This document shows, one piece after another, positions 8,346 to 16,089 of a stretch of DNA of 64,000 bases. The position numbers were made by a program, and so were the translations under genes. Source of the stretch: CBDDYU01 sp965235655 (lineage in GTDB: Bacteria > Pseudomonadota > Alphaproteobacteria > Pelagibacterales > Pelagibacteraceae); the NCBI GenBank assembly GCA_965235655.1, contig CBDDYU010000001.1, positions 1-64,000 of the forward strand, in the 5' to 3' direction. How positions within the stretch are numbered: position 1 is the stretch's first letter; every line of letters begins with the position of its first letter. The notes under the pieces were generated by a model. The model made no database searches and was not told the origin of the DNA. It saw only the letters and a program-made list of their open reading frames with translations.

Positions 8346-9321
8346 GATCAATCAAATGATTAAATATTTAAGAATTTCAGATCTTATTATTATAATTTGA
8401 AATCAATCAAAATAATTATAAATTTTTTAATCAATTAAAAATAATATAATGTCTATTTTAAATATTTAGTTAACAGTAACTGCAAATTACATGATTTAAT
8501 AAGATTTAATCTAGTACAAATGATTTAACTAAATTCTAAAATATTAATATTTGAAAAATATGCATATTGATGATAAATTTAGGCATATGGTAGATTCTAT
8601 CATAGATGTTATAGATTAAAATAAAATTAATATTCATGGTTATGAGGACAATTGTCAAAGATTTAAATATTTCATAATTAACAGTATAATGATAGAAAGC
8701 AAAACTGCTATTATGTTTGATAATATATGACATATATTTCATGAAGATTTAATAAATATAAATTTCTACAACTTTAAATGATTGAATGATAATGTAATAG
8801 ATTAATTATCATATGTTTATGCTGACATAATTAATTATAATAAAAAATTTTATAGAATTGTAAATACAATTGTATAGATATAGAAATAAATGAAACTCTA
8901 CACAAAGTCTAATTAAACTTCACTATAATTAGAAGCAGTAATTATATTTGTATCAGAAATACTTTAAAGATTTATCAAATAGTATTTAAATTATGATGTA
9001 ATATTATTACTCATAGCATTGTGGTTCTGAAAGAGGTGTACAATCATTTAGAAATGCTACAATTGCTGAATGTACTAATTATTTAATCAAAAACAATATT
9101 TAGAATGATAGATTTTTCTTTATATAGATGTGAGTTATTTGTTTAAAAATTTAAATATAATGATTTAGTCACATACTATGAATTGTTCTTCTAATACAAT
9201 TCTTAATATAAAAGTGAATTTCGTAATTTAGGTACATAGTTGGTACATAGTCAGTACATTAATTATTTTATTATTTTTATTATTAAAAAACTATTGAGTT
9301 GTAATGATGATTTTTTTTATA
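8346..9321. other. Very AT-rich spacer between tmRNA copies, no clear gene
   Basis: Nearly 1 kb with no convincing gene. Sampled lines have roughly 10-20 percent G+C by hand count, clearly below the coding DNA on either side. Stops are dense in all frames. On the plus strand, 8548-8781 is open apart from two single stops, with segments of about 22, 36 and 16 codons; this might be a relic of a coding gene but matches nothing I recognise. Another short open piece lies at about 9015-9100. No tRNA, insertion-sequence ends or CRISPR repeats were seen. A short repeat, GGTACATAGT, occurs twice near 9229-9250. The region looks like decayed DNA. Confidence 0.6.
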
Positions 9322-9345
9322 GGGGCGTTCTGTTGCTAGGTGCCC
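9322..9345. repeat. Direct repeat, copy 2 (within intact tmRNA)
   Basis: Identical over 24 bases to 8094-8117. It forms the conserved 3' hairpin of the tmRNA coding piece. It is the best preserved part of the duplication. Confidence 0.85.
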
Positions 9346-9582
9346 CGGACCCCCGCTTTTTAATTAACCGAAGTTAATTAAGCAGCCATAGCGTAACTTT
9401 CGTTAGCATTTAAAATGTAGCCCGTTACGGCGGAACAATACCGAACGAAAGAAAAACTTTTAGACATCTGTCGAGCCTATTTCACCCCCATGAGTTGTAA
9501 AATGGTGGAGGTGCAGGGTACCGCCCCCTGGTCCAAAATGTTTATTACGAGTTTCGTTTATCGTTATAGTTGGAAAACCAAC
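9322..9582 (-). ncRNA. ssrA: Transfer-messenger RNA, two-piece permuted form
   Basis: Rescues stalled ribosomes and tags the nascent protein for proteolysis. Read on the minus strand, the acceptor piece comes first: a GTTGG/CCAAC hairpin (9569-9582), a T-arm with stem CAGGG/CCCTG (9514-9530), acceptor strand CACCTCC (9507-9513) and encoded ACCA (9503-9506). A 13-base intervening segment (9490-9502) follows. The coding piece then starts with GGGGGTG (9489-9483), which pairs with the acceptor strand over seven base pairs including one G-U. The tag frame 9407-9378 reads ANESYAMAA-stop. The piece ends in the GGGGC/GCCCC hairpin at 9322-9346. The 5' end is inferred from the promoter. Confidence 0.92.
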
Positions 9583-9588
9583 ATCAAT

Positions 9589-9616
9589 AATATAAAACTT
9601 TCATGTACTGATTCAA
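9589..9616 (-). promoter_or_regulatory. Putative tmRNA promoter
   Basis: On the minus strand, TTGAAT (9616-9611) and TATATT (9594-9589) are separated by 16 bases, a good fit to a housekeeping sigma-70 promoter. A start about seven bases downstream would fall at the GTTGG hairpin that opens the tmRNA acceptor piece. The site overlaps the region just upstream of thyX, so the two genes are divergent with shared upstream DNA. Confidence 0.55.
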
Positions 9617-9629
9617 AGACAAATCTTAA

Positions 9630-10577
9630 ATGAAACTAACAGAGCAACAAAAACAAGAAATTGCTGATCAAAAAGCACAAAAATTTGAAACGAGAAGAGT
9701 AACCTCTCCTGAACTAGAGAAGATTTTATATGATGCAATTCCCATATTGGATCATGGCTTTGTTCGCGTTGTAGATTATATGGGAGATGACTCTTCCATC
9801 GTTCAATCTGCAAGAGTTTCTTATGGCAAAGGTACAAAAAAAGTTTCCACTGACGAAGGTTTAATCAGATACTTGATGAGACATTGGCATAGCACTCCTT
9901 TTGAAATGTGTGAAATTAAATATCACGTTAAGCTTCCCATTTTTATTGCAAGACAATGGATAAGACACAGGACAGCAAATGTTAATGAGTATTCAGCAAG
10001 ATACTCTATTTTAGATAAAGAGTTTTATATTCCAGCTAAAGAACAGCTATCTGCACAAGCTACAAATAATAGGCAGGGAAGAGGTGATTTAATTACTGGC
10101 GATCAGGCTGATGAGGTTTTAAAAATTTTAAAAGAAGATTCTATGAGAACGTATGACAATTATGAAAAAATGTTGAATGAACGATTTGATGGATCAGTGA
10201 TTGATGAAAATAAATCTGGCTTGGCAAGAGAGCTTGCTAGAATGAATTTAACTCTTAATTCTTATACGCAGTGGTACTGGAAAACAGATTTGTTGAATTT
10301 ACTTAATTTTTTATTTTTACGAGCTGACAGTCATGCGCAATATGAAATAAGGGTTTATGCTGAAGCAATGCTAGAGACAGTAAAGAAATGGGTTCCTATA
10401 ACTCATGCTGCATTTTTAGATTATAGAGTTGGAGCAGCTCATGTTTCATCAAAAGGACTAAAAGTCGTTAAATCTATGATTAGTGGAAAACAAGTTGGCT
10501 ACGAAGACTCTGACTTGAGTAAAAGAGAGTGGAATGAATTAATGGAAACTTTAGAGCTTAAAGATAAGCTTATTTAA
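9630..10577 (+). CDS. thyX: FAD-dependent thymidylate synthase ThyX
   Basis: Makes dTMP from dUMP using methylene-THF and FAD/NADPH. The protein is 315 residues, longer than minimal ThyX proteins but usual for the alphaproteobacterial/Rickettsia type. The diagnostic RHRx7S motif reads R112-H113-R114 to S122 (RHRTANVNEYSAR). The active-site region near DDSSIVQSARVSYG (about residues 53-66) is also typical. The start is 48 bases from the tmRNA 5' end. The 3' end overlaps the convergent mrp gene by eight bases. Confidence 0.95.
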   Translation: MKLTEQQKQEIADQKAQKFETRRVTSPELEKILYDAIPILDHGFVRVVDYMGDDSSIVQSARVSYGKGTKKVSTDEGLIRYLMRHWHSTPFEMCEIKYHVKLPIFIARQWIRHRTANVNEYSARYSILDKEFYIPAKEQLSAQATNNRQGRGDLITGDQADEVLKILKEDSMRTYDNYEKMLNERFDGSVIDENKSGLARELARMNLTLNSYTQWYWKTDLLNLLNFLFLRADSHAQYEIRVYAEAMLETVKKWVPITHAAFLDYRVGAAHVSSKGLKVVKSMISGKQVGYEDSDLSKREWNELMETLELKDKLI

Positions 10578-11400
10578 TTTTTTCAGTAATTCTTTTAGCA
10601 ATATTCATAATTTCATTGGAAGTTTCATTATCACTAAAGAATTCAATATATGGTTTTCCAGTATCAGCTCCTTCTCTTATCTTTATCTCAATTGGAATTT
10701 TTCCCAGTAGATTTAAATTTAAATTTTTAGACAAATTTTCAGCTCCATTTTTACCAAAAAGAAAATGCTCTTTTCCATCATCCGAAACAAAAGAGCTCAT
10801 ATTTTCAATTATTCCAATAATATTTACATTCATCTTTTGAAACATCTTAATTCCTCGATTTGCATCTAATAGCGCAACTTCTTGAGGAGTGGAGATGACT
10901 ACAATACCATCAATTTGAATTTCCTGAGCAAAAGTTAGTAAGGCATCACCTGTTCCTGGTGGAAGGTCGATGATTAAATAATCAACATCTTTCCATAATA
11001 CATTAGTTGTAAAAGTTTTGATTGCACTAATCACCATGGGTCCTCTCCAAATCATAGCAGTGTCTTGATCTACAAGAAATCCAATGGACATGCATTGAAT
11101 ACCATATTGGATAATAGGAAATAAATTTTTTCCATCTTCACTTTTTGGCTTTTCATGAATGCCAAGCATTTGCGGCACAGACGGTCCATAAATGTCTGCA
11201 TCTAAAATGCCTACATTGTAATTTAGTTTTTTTAAAGCTATGGCCAAATTAACAGCAATTGTAGATTTTCCGACACCACCCTTGGCACTTGAGATAGCAA
11301 TAATTTTTTTTACTCCATTAATAGGTAATTTTAGTTTTTTTCCGTCTGGAGAAATTTTATTTACAAATTCTTTGCTTAAATTTACTGACTTTGCGTCCAT
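10570..11400 (-). CDS. mrp: Mrp/NBP35-family Fe-S carrier ATPase
   Basis: P-loop ATPase that delivers or assembles iron-sulfur clusters in the cytoplasm. Walker A is AKGGVGKST (about residues 39-47), followed by DADIYGPSVPQ and the IIDLPPGTGD Walker B region. At 276 residues it lacks most of the N-terminal MIP18/DUF59 domain of the roughly 370-residue E. coli Mrp. The usual cluster-binding CxxC after NMS is replaced: the chain reads NMSSFVSDDGKEHFLFG. Many alphaproteobacterial homologues also lack it, so it may not bind a cluster in the classical way. Divergent from hflK with a 73-base gap. Confidence 0.88.
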   Translation of the reverse strand: MDAKSVNLSKEFVNKISPDGKKLKLPINGVKKIIAISSAKGGVGKSTIAVNLAIALKKLNYNVGILDADIYGPSVPQMLGIHEKPKSEDGKNLFPIIQYGIQCMSIGFLVDQDTAMIWRGPMVISAIKTFTTNVLWKDVDYLIIDLPPGTGDALLTFAQEIQIDGIVVISTPQEVALLDANRGIKMFQKMNVNIIGIIENMSSFVSDDGKEHFLFGKNGAENLSKNLNLNLLGKIPIEIKIREGADTGKPYIEFFSDNETSNEIMNIAKRITEKIK

Positions 11401-11473
11401 TTGGCCTTGTAATTTTCTTTTAAGTTACTATCTTTATATATATTAGTTACACCAATAAAATTATTAATTATCA

Positions 11474-12598
11474 ATGATAAAAAATATTCTGAATATGGTT
11501 CAATCTCCTTGGGGAAACGGCGGAAGTAACGATGGTTCTAATCAAGGACCAAGCGGTGGAGGAAAAAGACCACCAAATATCGATGATTTAGCTGGACAGT
11601 TTCAAGATTCTTTAAAAAAAATGTTTCCTGGTGGCGGAGGTGCTAGTTTACCTGGAGGAAAAAAACCAATCGGTTTATTTATCATTATTGCAATTGCCTT
11701 ATGGTTAGGTAGTGGTTTTTACCGAGTGTTACCTGATGAACAAGGTGTGGTATTGCGTTTTGGAAAATTTACAACTTTAACTCAGCCCGGATTAAATTAT
11801 CACTTTCCTTATCCAATCGAAACAGCATTAACTCCGAAAGTTACTAGAGTTAATAGAATTGATGTTGGTTATAGATCTGCATCAGATACTGGAAGAGCTA
11901 CAAGCATAAGTGACGTGCCTGAAGAAAGCTTAATGTTAACAGGAGATGAAAATATTGTAGATATTGATTACTCAGTTTTCTGGATTATTAAAGATGGTGG
12001 AAAATTTTTGTTTAATATTCAAGATCCCGAAGAAACTGTAAAAAGTGTTGCAGAAACTGCAATGAGAGAGGTGATAGCAAGAAATCCTATTCAAACAGTA
12101 TTAACTGGCGGAAGAGCGCAAATTGAGATTGATACACAAAAAATTATGCAAGAAATTTTAGATCATTATCAATCTGGAATTCAAATCACTCAAGTGCAAA
12201 CACAAAAAGCTGATCCACCAAAAGAAGTAATTGATTCATTTAGAGATGTGCAAGCTGCTAAAGCTGATAAAGAGCGACAGCAAAACGAAGCAGACGCTTA
12301 TGCTAATGATGTTATCCCAAGAGCACGAGGAGAAGCAGCGCAAATTGTTCAACAAGCAGAAGGTTATAAAAATCAAGTTGTAGCTTCAGCAGAAGGTGAG
12401 GCGAGCAGGTTTCTTGCTATTTATGATGAGTATAAAAATGCAAAAGCTGTAACTCAAGAACGAATGTACTTAGAAACAATGGAAAAAGTTTTAGCAGGAA
12501 TTGATAAAATTATTATTGATAAAAATTCAAGTGGAGGAGTAGTTCCGTACTTACCTCTTCCAGAATTAGGTAAAAATAAAGGAAATGTTAAAAAATAA
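11474..12598 (+). CDS. hflK: FtsH modulator HflK (SPFH protein)
   Basis: Inner-membrane SPFH/band-7 protein that with HflC surrounds the FtsH protease and restrains it. It has 374 residues. A Gly-rich N-terminal stretch (about residues 13-65) is typical of HflK. One membrane span follows (IGLFIIIAIALWLGSGF, about 66-82), then the SPFH domain beginning YRVLPDEQGVVLRFG, and a long helical tail. The start could be the ATG at 11474 or the second ATG at 11495 (MVQSPWGNGG); neither has a clear ribosome-binding site. Its stop overlaps the hflC start (TAATG). FtsH itself is at 45306. Confidence 0.95.
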   Translation: MIKNILNMVQSPWGNGGSNDGSNQGPSGGGKRPPNIDDLAGQFQDSLKKMFPGGGGASLPGGKKPIGLFIIIAIALWLGSGFYRVLPDEQGVVLRFGKFTTLTQPGLNYHFPYPIETALTPKVTRVNRIDVGYRSASDTGRATSISDVPEESLMLTGDENIVDIDYSVFWIIKDGGKFLFNIQDPEETVKSVAETAMREVIARNPIQTVLTGGRAQIEIDTQKIMQEILDHYQSGIQITQVQTQKADPPKEVIDSFRDVQAAKADKERQQNEADAYANDVIPRARGEAAQIVQQAEGYKNQVVASAEGEASRFLAIYDEYKNAKAVTQERMYLETMEKVLAGIDKIIIDKNSSGGVVPYLPLPELGKNKGNVKK

Positions 12599-13479
12599 TG
12601 AGTGAAAAAAAATTAAAAATTCTAGTACCTATAATTGGAGCAATTGCCTTTTTAGGATACATGACTCTTTTTACTGTTAATGAAATACAGCAGGCTATTA
12701 TTTTGCAGTTTGGTGATCCAAAAAGAGTAATACAAAAAGCAGGATTAAATTATAAGATTCCATTTATTCAAAACGTTGTTTTGCTAGATAAAAGAATTTT
12801 AAATTTAGATGCGCCGTCTGAAGAAGTCATTGCTTCTGACCAAAAAAGATTAATCGTTGATGCTTTTGCTAGATTTAAAATTAAAGACCCATTAAAATTT
12901 TATATTTCTGTTGGAAATGAAAGAGTAGCAAGATCAAGACTATCTACTATTATCAATTCTCGTATTCGAGGGGTTTTGGGTAAAGAAGAACTTGCAACTT
13001 TGGTATCGAAAGAAAGAGCAAGATTAATGGATAAAATCACTCAAGATGTAAATGTCGAAGCTTCAAAACTTGGTATTGAAATTATAGATGTAAGAATAAA
13101 AAGAGCAGATCTACCACAAGCTAACAGTGAGGCTGTGTACCGAAGAATGCAGACCGAGCGACTAAGAGAAGCAAAAGAATTTAGAGCTGAAGGTGCTGAA
13201 ATAGCTCAAACCGTAAGGTCTACTGCCGATAAAGAAGTTACAATTATTTTAGCTGAAGCAAATAAGAAATCTGAAATTTTAAAAGGAGAGGGTGACGGAA
13301 AAAGAAATAAGATCTTTGCCGAGGCCTTTGGAAAAGATCCAGATTTTTTTAGTTTTTATCGTGCAATGCAATCTTATGAGAAATCCTTAATTGGTGGAGA
13401 AACATCATTAATACTATCTCCTGACAGTGAATTTTTTAGATTTTTTGGAAAATCTGGACTAAGTCTTATCAAGAAGTAA
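12598..13479 (+). CDS. hflC: FtsH modulator HflC (SPFH protein)
   Basis: Partner of HflK in the membrane complex controlling FtsH. 293 residues: an N-terminal membrane anchor (about residues 8-25), the SPFH domain from AIILQFGDPKRVIQKAGLNY, and an Arg/Glu-rich coiled-coil (RMQTERLREAKEFRAEGAE, about 182-200). Translationally coupled to hflK by a one-base overlap. Length and order are standard. Confidence 0.95.
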   Translation: MSEKKLKILVPIIGAIAFLGYMTLFTVNEIQQAIILQFGDPKRVIQKAGLNYKIPFIQNVVLLDKRILNLDAPSEEVIASDQKRLIVDAFARFKIKDPLKFYISVGNERVARSRLSTIINSRIRGVLGKEELATLVSKERARLMDKITQDVNVEASKLGIEIIDVRIKRADLPQANSEAVYRRMQTERLREAKEFRAEGAEIAQTVRSTADKEVTIILAEANKKSEILKGEGDGKRNKIFAEAFGKDPDFFSFYRAMQSYEKSLIGGETSLILSPDSEFFRFFGKSGLSLIKK

Positions 13480-13488
13480 TCATCTTTT

Positions 13489-13674
13489 ATGAAAGAGCTA
13501 GGTATAGCTATTGGCCTTCTTTTAGTGATTGAGGGTTTGTTGTATGCAATTTTTCCTAATGCTATGAAGAAGATGTTAAATGCAATGAAGGATATGCCTG
13601 AGACAAAGTTACGATCAAGCGGACTTATTTTTGCCGTAATAGGTTTTATATTAGTATGGTATATAAAAAGATAA
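13489..13674 (+). CDS. Small DUF2065 membrane protein
   Basis: 61-residue protein with two hydrophobic helices (about residues 5-22 and 45-58) joined by a polar loop (MKKMLNAMKDMPETKLRSSG). It matches the DUF2065 family, which is regularly found between hflC and htrA/degP in proteobacteria. The function is unknown; context suggests a role in membrane protein quality control. The gene lies 9 bases after hflC and 5 bases before the probable htrA start. Confidence 0.85.
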   Translation: MKELGIAIGLLLVIEGLLYAIFPNAMKKMLNAMKDMPETKLRSSGLIFAVIGFILVWYIKR

Positions 13675-13679
13675 GTTTT

Positions 13680-15117
13680 ATGAAGAATTATTTGAATCTA
13701 AAAAAATTTTATATAGTTATCTTTCTTTCTTTCTTTTCTAGTTCTGCCTTCTTCAATTTTTGCTAAAGCAGTTCCAGCTAGTTTTGCAGATTTAGCAGAA
13801 AAATTAATGCCTTCAGTCGTCAATATTTCAGCAACTAGGGTAGTAGAAACAAGACCACAATCACAATTTCCTTTTCAATTTCCTCCAGGCTCTCCATTCG
13901 AAGAATTTTTTAAAGAATTTAATCAGCAGCAAGCCCCACAAAAAAGAAAATCAACTGCACTTGGATCTGGATTTGTTATTAGTGAGGATGGAGTAGTAAT
14001 TACTAATAATCACGTTATTCAAGGAGCCGAAGGAATTTTAGTAAGGTTTACCGATGATAAAGAATATGAAGCAAAATTAGTTGGAACGGATCCAGTTAGT
14101 GACATTGCTGTATTAAAAATTAATTCTAAAGAAAAATTTAAACCGGTACCGCTTGGTGACTCTAGTAAAGCTAGAGTAGGAGATTGGGTGCTTGCCATTG
14201 GAAATCCATTTGGATTAGGTGGAACAGTAACTGCAGGAATTATCTCAGCAATTAATAGAGATATTAACATGGGAAGATACGATAATTTCATTCAAACAGA
14301 TGCCTCGATTAACCAAGGAAACTCTGGAGGACCTTTGTTTAATTTACAAGGTGAAGTCGTTGGAATTAATACTGCAATTTTCTCACAATCTGGAGGATCA
14401 GTTGGGATTGGTTTTGCTATTCCTTCTAGTTTTGCAAAAAATGTAATTGAGCAACTTCAAAAATACGGAGAGACAAGAAGAGGGTGGCTTGGTGTTAGAA
14501 TTCAAGTTGTGACTCAAGAGATTGCAGATAGTCTTGGGATGAAAGAGGCTATTGGCGCTTTAGTTGCTGATGTTAATGAAAATAGTCCAGCGCAAAAAGC
14601 TGGCCTTAAGGATGGTGATGTCATTATTGAATTTAACGGTATTAAAATTGATACCATGAGAAAGCTTCCCAAAGTAGTTGGTGAAGCACCTGTGGGCAGA
14701 GCTGCTAATATGAAAATTTGGAGAGATAAACAAATTGTGAGCAAGACAGTTGTTCTCGGTAGATTGGAAGAAACCGCTGAATTTAAACAAAAACAAGTAC
14801 CAACTAAAGTTGAAGATACTTCTTTAGATAGCCTTGGAATTAAAGTTAGAAATTTAACAGAAAAAGATATTGCTTCTAGAAAATTAAAGGACAAAAGTGG
14901 TGTGATCATTCAAGAAGTTGATGTCAATGGACCTCTATCAGATGTGGCGGTTAGTGCAGGAGACATTATCATCGCCTTACAAAATAAAAAAATAAAAGAC
15001 GTAACAGATTTTGAACAAAGACTTAAAAAAGAAATCAAATCTGGATCAAAATCTTTATTATTAACAATTGTAGATTCTCAAAATAGAAGTAGATATGTTG
15101 GTGTGAAGATTAAGTAA
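13680..15117 (+). CDS. degP: Periplasmic serine protease HtrA/DegP, signal peptide frameshifted
   Basis: Envelope protease/chaperone with a trypsin-like domain and two PDZ domains. Counting from the internal ATG at 13807, the triad is H69 (TNNHVI), D99 (SDIAVLKI) and S173 (GNSGGPL). That ATG cannot be the true start, because residues before it in the same frame form a good signal-peptide end (FLSFLVLPSSIFAKA). The matching N-terminus, MKNYLNLKKFYIVIF, starts at 13680 in another frame. The frames meet in four CTTT units at 13721-13736. Removing one base or one unit joins them into a protein of about 477 residues. Follows DUF2065; miaA starts 11 bases after. Confidence 0.88.
13721..13736. repeat. 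CTTT tetranucleotide repeat in htrA signal peptide
   Basis: Four perfect CTTT copies followed by one extra T, located where the two reading frames of htrA meet. Loss of one four-base unit, or of one T, would restore a single frame. Such tracts slip during replication and are also error-prone in sequencing. Confidence 0.8.
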
Positions 15118-15128
15118 TCACATTCAGC

Positions 15129-16046
15129 ATGTATGATAAAATAATTTTAATCTCTGGACCTACTGCATCAGGCAAATCTAAATTAGCAATCGATCTTGCA
15201 AAAAAATTTTCAGGTGAAATTATAAATGCAGATAGCATGCAAGTGTATAAAGAAATTAAAATATTATCTGCAAGACCAATTAAATTAGAAAAAATCAAAC
15301 ATCATTTTTTTGGTTTTATTAGTGCAAAACAAAACTTTTCTACTGGAGAGTGGTTGCAATTAGTGGAAAAAAAAATTAGAGAAGTTCATGATAGAAAAAA
15401 AATTCCTATTATTGTTGGTGGCACAGGTCTTTATTTTAAAGCATTAATCAATGGAATGGCGAAAATTCCTGCCATATCAAAAAATATAAGAAACAAAACA
15501 ATTCAGCTTCATAAAAAATTAGGAAATGAACTTTTTTATGAGAAATTAATTATACTTGATCCTAAATGTAAAAATATAATTCAACCAACAGATCCACAAA
15601 GAATGATCAGGGCCTATGAGGTTTTTGTTCATACAAAAAAATCTATTCAGGATTGGAAAAAAGAAACAAAATCAAAATTTAATAATAAACAATTTATTAA
15701 GATTTTACTTAGTCCTGAAAAAATAATTCTGCATGAAAAAATAGAAAAAAGATCAAAGCTGATGATTTCCACAAAGACTGAGCGAGAAGTGAAACAGTTT
15801 TTGCAACTAAAAATCAATACGTTGTTACCAGCTAATTTTATTATAGGTATAAAAGAATTTAAGGACTATTTTGCAAAAATAATTACAAAGGAAAAATTAA
15901 TAGAATTAATTATTATTCGAACAAAACAGTATGCAAAAAGACAATTTACGTGGCAAAGAGGTCAAATGAGTGACTGGAATCAGTTTTTCGATCAAGATTA
16001 TCAAAAATTATTTAAAAAAGTTTCAAATTTACTATCTAAAACTTGA
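15129..16046 (+). CDS. miaA: tRNA dimethylallyltransferase MiaA
   Basis: Transfers a dimethylallyl group to A37 of tRNAs that read UNN codons. 305 residues. The P-loop GPTASGKSKLA (about residues 9-19) is followed by the catalytic DSMQVYKEI and the VGGTGLYFKALING segment, all diagnostic. The C-terminal KQYAKRQFTWQRGQ is the usual tRNA-contacting end. It lies between htrA and ilvB with short gaps of 11 and 43 bases, the latter to the preferred ilvB start. Confidence 0.95.
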   Translation: MYDKIILISGPTASGKSKLAIDLAKKFSGEIINADSMQVYKEIKILSARPIKLEKIKHHFFGFISAKQNFSTGEWLQLVEKKIREVHDRKKIPIIVGGTGLYFKALINGMAKIPAISKNIRNKTIQLHKKLGNELFYEKLIILDPKCKNIIQPTDPQRMIRAYEVFVHTKKSIQDWKKETKSKFNNKQFIKILLSPEKIILHEKIEKRSKLMISTKTEREVKQFLQLKINTLLPANFIIGIKEFKDYFAKIITKEKLIELIIIRTKQYAKRQFTWQRGQMSDWNQFFDQDYQKLFKKVSNLLSKT

Positions 16047-16089
16047 CCCAATAAATTAGTTGGATAAATTGGCCACTCGGGAGATTTCT

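Noticed and set aside
8536..8742. Open frame of 68 codons on the minus strand in the AT-rich spacer
   Set aside because: It is mostly Ile, Phe, Tyr and Asn as expected from AT-rich DNA read at random, has no recognisable motif and no ribosome-binding site, and overlaps the plus-strand relic frame.
9003..9105. Possible transposase or integrase relic (frame with HCGSERGVQSFRNATIAE)
   Set aside because: It looked briefly like the HSDRG motif of IS3-type transposases, but the spacing and neighbouring residues do not fit, and stops follow within 30 codons.
13807..13815. ATG at 13807 as the true htrA start
   Set aside because: The residues just upstream in the same frame form a good signal-peptide end, and a protease starting here would stay in the cytoplasm. 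The upstream start with a frame break explains the data better.
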